Assembly: GCA_021802825.1 (NCBI GenBank)
Contig: JAJZRG010000023.1
Span: forward strand, 1-45,803
Reading direction: 5' to 3'
From: Chloroflexota bacterium
GTDB taxonomy: Bacteria; Chloroflexota; Limnocylindria; Limnocylindrales; CSP1-4
DNA: 45,803 nt
In this document: piece by piece, positions 40,574 to 45,803 of the stretch
How positions within the stretch are numbered: position 1 is the first letter of the stretch
Layout: every line of letters starts with the position of its first letter
Program-made: the position numbers and the translations under genes
The notes under the pieces: model-generated
What the model was told of the DNA's origin: nothing
Seen by the model: only the letters and a program-made list of their open reading frames with translations
Database searches by the model: none

Positions 40574-40718
40574 CCAGCCCGGGGGTGTCGGCGGCCTGTC
40601 AGGCCACCACCAGCTCGCCGGTCCGGCACGCGAAGTCGCACTCGACCACGAACAGGTCTCGCCACTGAGCACGGGGGCCGCCAGCTGGAACGGCCGGGCC
40701 GAGCGGTCAAGCGAGCAG
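40574..40718. other. Spacer downstream of the transposase relic
   Basis: 145 GC-rich bases up to the reductase stop. No gene, terminator with T-run or element end was recognised. Confidence 0.4.
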
Positions 40719-41627
40719 TCAGCCCTTGGCGCCGGATACCCGGTAGCCGGCGAGGTCCTCGATCACGGTGATCAAGCCCGAGTGGTCGTACTCGCCCCGA
40801 CCAGCCGTTCGAGCCGCCACCATGAGTTGCTCGACGTCGGCCGTGGCGGGCAGGGCGACCCCGATCTCGCGGCCAAGGTCGAGGGCATTCCGCAAGTCCT
40901 TGAGGTGCAGCCGGATGCGAAAGCCCGGGTCGAACTTGCCCTCGAGCATGTTGGTGCGGCGCAGCTCCGCAACCTTCGTTGCCGCCAGCCCGCCCTGGAG
41001 GACATCGAGAATCCGGTCGGGCTCGACACCGGCCTTGGCGCCCAGAACCAGCGCCTCGGACAGGGCCTCGATGACGACCGCGACCACGACCTGGTTGCAG
41101 ACCTTCACGACCTGCCCTGCGCCGGCCGGGCCCACGTGCACGATCGTCTTCCCGAGCACCTCGAAGATGGGCTGGGCCCGATCGAACGCCTCCTTCGAGC
41201 CACCGACCATGATCGACAGGGTGCCGGCGATGGCGCCCTTGTCGCCACCGCTCACCGGGGCGTCGAGCATCGTGGCGCCACCCGCGCCAGCGCGCTCGGC
41301 CAGTTCTCGTGCGACGCGCGGAGAGATCGAACTCATGTCGATCGCCAGCCAGCCAGGCCGGATCGCCTCGAACGCACCGCCGGGGCCTGCGTATGCGTCA
41401 CGCACTTCCGGGGAGTCTGGGAGCATGGTGATCAGGACGTCGGTCGTCGCCGCGACCTCGCGAGCAGATGCCGCCGGCTCGGCGCCCGCAGCTGCAAGCT
41501 CGGCGACGGCGTCTCGGTTGATGTCGTGCACAACCAGCGGATAGCCGGCGTTGAGCAGGTTGCGAGCCATCGGTCGACCCATGATCCCCAGGCCGACTAG
41601 GCCGATGCGGGTGCGAATCTCGCTCAT
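40719..41627 (-). CDS. NAD(P)-dependent 2-hydroxy-3-oxopropionate (tartronate semialdehyde) reductase-like
   Basis: 302 residues from ATG 41625-41627, with GGAGGA 7 bases upstream. Beta-hydroxyacid dehydrogenase family: Rossmann GLVGLGIMGRPMARNLL (12-17 GLGIMG), substrate-binding DAPVSGGDKGA (122-132), catalytic Lys175 in GAGQVVKVCNQ, then the all-helical C-terminal domain (GGLAATKVAEL; FRIRLHLKDLRNALDLG). The F-x(4)-HLKDL pattern is that of tartronate semialdehyde reductases. It lies 13 bases after the isomerase gene, the same pair found in glyoxylate and hydroxypyruvate pathways. The close relative 3-hydroxyisobutyrate dehydrogenase is less likely. Confidence 0.88.
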   Translation of the reverse strand: MSEIRTRIGLVGLGIMGRPMARNLLNAGYPLVVHDINRDAVAELAAAGAEPAASAREVAATTDVLITMLPDSPEVRDAYAGPGGAFEAIRPGWLAIDMSSISPRVARELAERAGAGGATMLDAPVSGGDKGAIAGTLSIMVGGSKEAFDRAQPIFEVLGKTIVHVGPAGAGQVVKVCNQVVVAVVIEALSEALVLGAKAGVEPDRILDVLQGGLAATKVAELRRTNMLEGKFDPGFRIRLHLKDLRNALDLGREIGVALPATADVEQLMVAARTAGRGEYDHSGLITVIEDLAGYRVSGAKG

Positions 41628-41640
41628 GGCGGTGTCCTCC

Positions 41641-42459
41641 TCAACTCGCGGCGGTTGCCGACGCCAGGACCCGCCTGAGCCCCACGACGTACCCGAAGTC
41701 CGGGGCATCGGGGTTAGTCGGGACGTACTCGAGGCCGACCTCGCCGGCGTAGCCGGCATCCCTGAGCGCCGCGAAGATCGTTTCGAACGGCAGGTTGCCC
41801 GTCCCGGGCTCGTGCCGGCCGGGTAGGTCGGCGATCTGGACGTGCCCGATGTGTCCCGCGGACCGGCCGATGGCGGAGACCGGGTCGTTGCCGGCGCGCG
41901 CGACGTGGTAGACGTCGAACTGGACCTTCACGTTCGGTCGCCCGACTGCGGCGATCAGGTCGAGCGCGGACGTCACGGACGGGAGCAGATAGCCGGGTGT
42001 CTCTGCGGGATTCAGCGGCTCGACGAGCACGGTCTTGCCAGTCGCGGCTGCCGAGTCGGCGGCGAAGGCGATCGACTGCTGCAACAGGGCGAGCTGCTCA
42101 TCGGGCTGGATCGATTCCACCGTCTTGCCGGCGAGCGCGTTGAGCTTCTGGCAGCCGAGCCGATCTGCGAGCGCGAGCGCCCGTGGCACGTTGGTCCGGA
42201 ACTCGGCGGCACGGTCGGGAAGGCCTGCCAGGCCGCGATCACCGGACGGCATGTGGCCGCCGTCGAAATTGAGCATCTCGACCGAAACGCCCGCACTCGC
42301 AACCGCATGGACCAGTTGGTCCTCGGTGAGTCCCGCCTCGAACTCCGCGCGCGGCCACCAGAACTCGACGATGTCGAAGCCGGCCCGCGAAGCGGCGTCG
42401 AACCGCTCCAGGAACGGCAGCCGTTGGAAGACGATCGACAGGTTCACCACTAGGCGCAT
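41641..42459 (-). CDS. Hydroxypyruvate isomerase-like sugar isomerase
   Basis: 272 residues from ATG 42457-42459 (GGAG at 7 bases). TIM-barrel AP-endonuclease-2 type isomerase: MRLVVNLSIVFQRLPFLERF start, FDIVEFWWPRAEF, the active-site Glu in VLVEPLNPAETPGYLL, VKVQFDVYHVARAGNDP, HVQIADLPGRHEPGTG and a second Glu in VGLEYVPTNP. These fit hydroxypyruvate isomerase, which interconverts hydroxypyruvate and tartronate semialdehyde; the reductase next door would then give glycerate. Related isomerases share the fold, so the substrate is an inference from context. Confidence 0.87.
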   Translation of the reverse strand: MRLVVNLSIVFQRLPFLERFDAASRAGFDIVEFWWPRAEFEAGLTEDQLVHAVASAGVSVEMLNFDGGHMPSGDRGLAGLPDRAAEFRTNVPRALALADRLGCQKLNALAGKTVESIQPDEQLALLQQSIAFAADSAAATGKTVLVEPLNPAETPGYLLPSVTSALDLIAAVGRPNVKVQFDVYHVARAGNDPVSAIGRSAGHIGHVQIADLPGRHEPGTGNLPFETIFAALRDAGYAGEVGLEYVPTNPDAPDFGYVVGLRRVLASATAAS

Positions 42460-42471
42460 CGGTACACTCCA

Positions 42472-42481
42472 ACTGGCCAGT
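42472..42481. promoter_or_regulatory. Palindrome ACTGGCCAGT, operator candidate
   Basis: Perfect 10-bp palindrome 12 bases upstream of the isomerase ATG. Together with GGTACAC at 42461-42467 it resembles, in opposite orientation, the site at 42540-42553 with its flanking GTGTACC, suggesting two binding sites for one regulator. Confidence 0.5.
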
Positions 42482-42539
42482 CCGTTTGCGCCGACCTTGG
42501 GTTGCCCGGAAGCCCCCGAGCGGACGGGCAGCATGGTCG

Positions 42540-42553
42540 ACTGGTCAACCAGT
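42540..42553. promoter_or_regulatory. Palindrome ACTGGTCAACCAGT, FadR-type operator candidate
   Basis: Perfect 6-bp arms around CA, containing TGGT...ACCA as in many FadR-subfamily operators (though with a shorter spacer). It lies 33 bases before the GntR gene at 42587. Confidence 0.6.
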
Positions 42554-42586
42554 GTACCATCTTGGAAACTCGCAGAGGGAGAAGCT

Positions 42587-43336
42587 ATGGCGCGCCCGAG
42601 GGTCGCGACGCCGGACCTGGAGCCGATGGCGCCTCGTGAGGCGCCATCCACCGAGGTCGCCCGTCGCCTGCTTGACTACCTGCTGTCGGGCAACGTCAAG
42701 GCCGGGGAACGCATCCCGTCAGAGCGGCAGCTGGCCTCGCAACTCGGTGTCGGCCGCTCCGCCGTGCGTGACGCGCTCCGACCGCTGCTCATGCTCGGCA
42801 TCGTCGAGGCGCGGCAAGGGGACGGGACATACCTCCGTCAGCCGGAGTCGAGCCTCCTGCCCCAAGCCATCGAGTGGGGCCTCCTGCTTGGCGAACACAC
42901 GACTCTCGACCTCATCGAGGCGCGGGCGTATATCGAGGTCGCCCTCGCCGAGCTCGCCGCGGCCCGCCGCTCCGAGACCGAACTCGGAGAGATGGCCGCC
43001 CGCCTCGAGGAGATGTCGAAGGAGACGGTACCCGGCGACGCATTCAACGAGGCCGACCTCGCATTCCACCTCGCGATCGCCGAGGCGTCGGGGAATACCG
43101 TCCTATTCGGGACGATCGTCAACATCCGATCGCTGTTACGCGTGTGGATCACGCGGGTCTCGGCTTCAGAGCCCAGCACGCATCGGTCGTACATGGAGCA
43201 CGTGCCGGTCTTCGACGCGATCAAGGCTGGCGACCCCACCGCCGCCGCGGCGGCGATGCGGCTGCACATGGAGTCCGCGCGGAGACGGCTGATCGAAACT
43301 CTCGCCACCGCCGCCAAGGGCGCCGCACACCGCTGA
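42587..43336 (+). CDS. FadR-subfamily GntR transcriptional regulator
   Basis: 249 residues from ATG 42587, preceded by GAGGGAGAAG. The winged helix is canonical: KAGERIPSERQLASQLGVGR, then SAVRDALRPLLMLGIVEARQ and GDGTYL. The FCD ligand domain follows (LIEARAYIEVALAELAAARR; FNEADLAFHLAIAEASGNTV; HVPVFDAIKAGDPTAAAAAM with RLHME). It is divergent from the isomerase/reductase pair and has two palindromes between, so it most likely controls those genes and itself, with a hydroxy- or oxo-acid as effector (inferred). Confidence 0.94.
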   Translation: MARPRVATPDLEPMAPREAPSTEVARRLLDYLLSGNVKAGERIPSERQLASQLGVGRSAVRDALRPLLMLGIVEARQGDGTYLRQPESSLLPQAIEWGLLLGEHTTLDLIEARAYIEVALAELAAARRSETELGEMAARLEEMSKETVPGDAFNEADLAFHLAIAEASGNTVLFGTIVNIRSLLRVWITRVSASEPSTHRSYMEHVPVFDAIKAGDPTAAAAAMRLHMESARRRLIETLATAAKGAAHR

Positions 43337-43374
43337 CGCTCGTCCCTGCAGGTCGATTTGCTCCGCGCCCGCCT

Positions 43375-43404
43375 CGGAAACAGCCGGCCCACCGGCTGTT
43401 TCCG
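43375..43404. terminator. Bidirectional terminator between regulator and E2 gene
   Basis: Perfect 13-bp stem (43375-43387 with 43392-43404) and CCCA loop. The stem ends in A/T-rich pairs (GGAAA / TTTCC), so short T-runs occur on both strands. It lies between convergent genes, 38 bases after the GntR stop and 42 bases beyond the end of the acyltransferase gene. Confidence 0.8.
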
Positions 43405-43446
43405 TCCCGACGTGATCGGATCAGCGACCCGCGTGCATCTGTCGAG

Positions 43447-44154
43447 CTAATCGAGCCGGAGGTCGACGATCCTGTCGGCAACGGTGATCAGGAACCGGGC
43501 TGCGTCCGCACCGTCGGCGATCCGGTGGTCGAACGTCAACGAGACAGGGGCGACCCGCTCGTCGGCGCCTGAGCCAGCGATCCGGCCGATCCCGAGCACG
43601 GCGGCCTGCGGCGGCGTAATGATTGGGGTGAACTGGTCGACGCCCAGGGCGCCGAGATTGGTGATCGTGAAGGTCGCCCCGGCGACGTCCGCCCGAAGCG
43701 ACCGCCGGTCCCTCGCCCGCGCGACCATCTCAGTAAGGGTCCTGCCGAGGTCGGCCGGCGTTCTCGTGTCGGCCTCCCGGAGCACGACGGCGGTGAGCCC
43801 GTGCGGCGTGTCCACGGCGATCGCGATATTGACCGCCCGGTGGATGGCCACCGCCTGCTGGTCCTCAAGCCAGGAGCTGTTGAGGATCCGGTGCTCGCGC
43901 AGGGACCGCGCCACGACCCAGGCCAGCAGGGCGTCCACCGGGATCCGACCCCCTTCCTGTGCCTGACTTGCGGCGCGTAGGGCGAGGAGCGCCTCAAACC
44001 GCACGGTCCGGTGAAGCGTGACGGCGGGGACCGTCTGCCATGTCTCGGTCATGCGCCGGGCAACCACCCGCCGGACCCCGCTCAGGCGGTGGATCTCGTC
44101 GGGTGTCGTCGTCGCAGGATCGCCGTCCGGCGCGCTTGACTCCTGGTCAGGCAC
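43447..44154 (-). CDS. Lipoyl-less 2-oxoacid dehydrogenase acyltransferase (E2) catalytic core
   Basis: 235 residues from GTG 44152-44154, overlapping the upstream gene by 8 bases. The whole protein is the E2 acyltransferase core: IHRLSGVRRVVARRMTETWQ, VPAVTLHR, RAVNIAIAVDTPHGLTAVVL, TFTITNLGALGVDQFTPIIT, PPQAAVLGIGRI and the catalytic DHRIADG motif (H210, D214). The N-terminal lipoyl domain and the E1/E3-binding domain found in normal E2 proteins (about 400 residues) are missing. It follows two transketolase halves, an unusual partner. It may use a lipoyl protein from elsewhere, or transfer acyl groups by itself; the reaction is not known. Confidence 0.9.
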   Translation of the reverse strand: MPDQESSAPDGDPATTTPDEIHRLSGVRRVVARRMTETWQTVPAVTLHRTVRFEALLALRAASQAQEGGRIPVDALLAWVVARSLREHRILNSSWLEDQQAVAIHRAVNIAIAVDTPHGLTAVVLREADTRTPADLGRTLTEMVARARDRRSLRADVAGATFTITNLGALGVDQFTPIITPPQAAVLGIGRIAGSGADERVAPVSLTFDHRIADGADAARFLITVADRIVDLRLD

Positions 44155-45109
44155 GGCGTCCGCCGGCTCGGGACTTGGCGGCGACGGCCTTCAGCGCAGC
44201 CGACACGATCGAATCGACGGACAGTCCGACGTGGTCGAGCAGCTCGAGGTACGGCCCGGAGGTCGCGAACGTGTCGGCCAGTCCGACGCGCTCGACGGGA
44301 ACCGGAATCGAGCCCCCGACCGCCTCCGCCACCGCACCGCCGAGGCCACCGACCACCGAGTGCTCCTCGGCCGTCACCAGGGCGCCGGTCTCGATCGCGG
44401 CGGCGAGCACGGCGCCGACGTCGAGCGGCTTGATCGTGTGGATCTCCAGCACGCGGGCGTCGATGCCATGCTCGGCGAGGGTCGTCGCGGCGTCCAGGCA
44501 TCGGCCGACCATGATCCCGGTGCCGACGAGCGTGACGTCGACGCCAGCCCGATGGACCATCGCCTTGCCGATCTCGGGGGCGTAGCCGTCGTCGAACAGG
44601 ACCGGGACCTCGTTCCGGTTGAGGCGCACATAGACCGGGCCCGGCCAATCGCAGACCGCCGGCAGCAGTTTCGTCACCGCCGTCGCATCCGCGGGCGACA
44701 CGATCGTCATCCCCGGCAACGAGCGCATGATCGCGATGTCGGTGATCGCGTGGTGGGTCGGACCGTCGAACGAGTCGGACAATCCGGCGTACGCGCCCAT
44801 GAGCTTGACCGGCGCGCCTCCGTAGCAGCAGTGGGTCCGGATCGCCTCGACGGCCCGCGTGGCCAGCAGGAAGGCAAACGTGTTGGCGAACGGGACCAGG
44901 CCGGTGCTTGCCAGGCCGACGGCGACGTCCACCAGGCATGGTTCCGCGATCCCGACGTTCAGGAACCTGTCCGGGAACGCCTCGCCGAACATACTGCTGA
45001 AGTCGGAGTTCGCCACGTCCGCGCTCAGGACGACGACGTCGGTCCGGACCTTCCCGAGCTCGAGCAGGGCGGCTCCGTAGGCTGCGCGCATCGACACCGT
45101 CGCCGTCAT
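44147..45109 (-). CDS. Transketolase, C-terminal subunit
   Basis: 320 residues from ATG 45107-45109, overlapping the N-terminal subunit's stop (ATGA). Pyrimidine-binding domain with SMRAAYGAALLELGKVRTDV, VVLSADVANSDFSSMF and the cofactor-activating Glu in NVGIAEPCLVDVAVGLAS; then the FANTFAFLLATRAVEAIRTH segment and the C-terminal domain (RVLEIHTIKPLDVGAVLAAA; TAEEHSVVGGLGGAVAE). Split transketolases are common in catabolic gene clusters. Together with the N half it would transfer two-carbon units with thiamine diphosphate; the sugar substrate is not evident. Confidence 0.94.
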   Translation of the reverse strand: MTATVSMRAAYGAALLELGKVRTDVVVLSADVANSDFSSMFGEAFPDRFLNVGIAEPCLVDVAVGLASTGLVPFANTFAFLLATRAVEAIRTHCCYGGAPVKLMGAYAGLSDSFDGPTHHAITDIAIMRSLPGMTIVSPADATAVTKLLPAVCDWPGPVYVRLNRNEVPVLFDDGYAPEIGKAMVHRAGVDVTLVGTGIMVGRCLDAATTLAEHGIDARVLEIHTIKPLDVGAVLAAAIETGALVTAEEHSVVGGLGGAVAEAVGGSIPVPVERVGLADTFATSGPYLELLDHVGLSVDSIVSAALKAVAAKSRAGGRRA

Positions 45110-45803
45110 GCCGCCGACCCTCGGGTGAGCTCCGACATGGCCTGCTCGTACTGGGCGCGGTTGGGGATACCGCCGTGCCATCGGTGGTCGTATTCCAGGA
45201 AGCCGACGCCGCGACCCTTGGTGGTCCTGGCGAGGATGACGGACGGTGTGGCATGGACATCGTCGGCGCGCTCGAGGGCATCGAGCAGCTCCCGGACGTT
45301 GTGCCCGTGCACCTCTTGGACGTGCCAGCCGAACGCCCGCCACTTATCCTCGAGGCTCCCGAGCGGCATGATGTCCGCGGTCGCCCCTGTCTGCTGAATG
45401 CCGTTCACGTCGACGATCGCGGTCAGGTTGCCGAGCCGGTACTTGGCGGCGGCCATGGCACCCTCCCAGACGAGACCCGCGTCGAGCTCGCCGTCGCCGA
45501 GCAGCACGACGACGCGCGCCTTCGCCGCCCGTGCCGACGGCGCCGAGCGAGCCGAAGGTTTCGGGTCCGATCGGGCGAGGGCCCAGGCCATGCCCACGCC
45601 CACCGCGATGCCGTGCCCCAGCGGGCCGGCAACCATCTCGACCCCCGGCAGCTTCAAGTCGGGGTGGCCCTCGAGACGCGTGGGGAACCTGCGGAACGTC
45701 TCAAGCTCCGCCGTCGGGAAGAAGCCGCGGTGCGCCAGCGCCGCATAGAGGAGGGGCGCGGCGTGTCCCTTGGACAGGATGAATCGGTCCCGGTCCGGCA
45801 TGC
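45106..45803 (-). CDS. Transketolase, N-terminal subunit (start beyond window edge)
   Basis: About 232 residues of the C-terminal part are visible; the start lies beyond 45803. It opens in PDRDRFILSKGHAAPLLYAA, the conserved transketolase stretch that in full proteins lies about 60 residues from the start. Next come LPGVEMVAGPLGHGIAVGVG, then MAWAL and the thiamine diphosphate motif VVLLGDGELDAGLVWEGAMA to DVNGIQQTG, which bind the cofactor diphosphate through Mg. A short low-complexity insert (DPKPSARSAPSARAAKA) precedes the motif. It forms the first of three coupled genes with the C subunit and the E2 core. Confidence 0.93.
   Translation of the reverse strand, partial: MPDRDRFILSKGHAAPLLYAALAHRGFFPTAELETFRRFPTRLEGHPDLKLPGVEMVAGPLGHGIAVGVGMAWALARSDPKPSARSAPSARAAKARVVVLLGDGELDAGLVWEGAMAAAKYRLGNLTAIVDVNGIQQTGATADIMPLGSLEDKWRAFGWHVQEVHGHNVRELLDALERADDVHATPSVILARTTKGRGVGFLEYDHRWHGGIPNRAQYEQAMSELTRGSAA

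Noticed and set aside
1..45803. tRNA or rRNA genes
   Set aside because: No stretch with a T-arm consensus and CCA-type acceptor or rRNA core sequence was recognised on either strand by eye.

Overview
The window is high-GC DNA (about 70% by eye) with densely packed, often translationally coupled genes. GTG and TTG starts are common, and at least two genes may be leaderless. Its flagellar gene set has no P- or L-ring genes (flgI, flgH), and secreted proteins carry Ser/Pro-rich lipoprotein linkers. Together these suggest a monoderm, motile, heterotrophic bacterium. A Chloroflexota lineage such as Limnocylindria fits, an actinobacterium is less likely, and no marker gene here settles it.

Positions 1-26635 form a flagellum and chemotaxis island in three blocks. 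Block A (minus strand, 9036 down to 1) reads: NarL-like regulator with a degenerate receiver, flbD, motA, motB, fliL, fliM, fliN (with a CheC-like N-terminal part), fliO, fliP, fliQ, fliR, flhB and flhA (cut by the edge). It encodes the stator, the switch and the type III export gate. Block B (minus strand, 14755 down to 9444) reads: cysteine-rich-sensor histidine kinase, NarL response regulator, flaG, cheC, cheD, cheY, cheB. Block C (plus strand, 14917-26635) reads: flgC, fliE, fliF, fliG, fliH, fliI, fliJ, an M23 peptidase/lytic transglycosylase fusion, flgB, fliK, flgD, a flagellar operon protein (TIGR02530 type) and flgE. It encodes rod, MS ring, switch, export ATPase, hook scaffold and hook. 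Flagellin, flgK, flgL, fliD, cheA, cheW and receptors are not in the window. Between blocks A and B lie about 400 bases holding a possible 38-residue protein and hairpins. A sigma-28-like promoter precedes flaG.

Positions 26726-27880 encode a secreted, membrane-anchored beta-propeller of unknown role.

Positions 28082-35107 look like a locus for acetylated beta-mannoside or related hemicellulose oligosaccharides: a CE7-type acetyl esterase, a LacI regulator with a palindrome over its own start codon, a GH130 phosphorylase/hydrolase, and a sugar ABC importer (binding lipoprotein and two permeases, no ATPase). The proposed chain is import, deacetylation and phosphorolysis in the cytoplasm.

Positions 35253-40079 hold an amide/peptide catabolic operon: an APC permease, a DmpA/BapA-like P1 aminopeptidase and an acetamidase/formamidase, with a truncated FAD-oxidoreductase remnant at its end and a divergent GntR regulator. 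Next comes a frameshifted integrase-type transposase relic (40143-40573).

Positions 40719-45803 carry tartronate semialdehyde reductase-like and hydroxypyruvate isomerase-like genes with a divergent FadR-type regulator, then, beyond a strong terminator, a split transketolase (N half cut by the edge, plus C half) followed by a lipoyl-less 2-oxoacid dehydrogenase acyltransferase core. This end of the window handles C3/C2 hydroxy- and oxo-acids, but the substrate of the transketolase/E2 trio is unknown.
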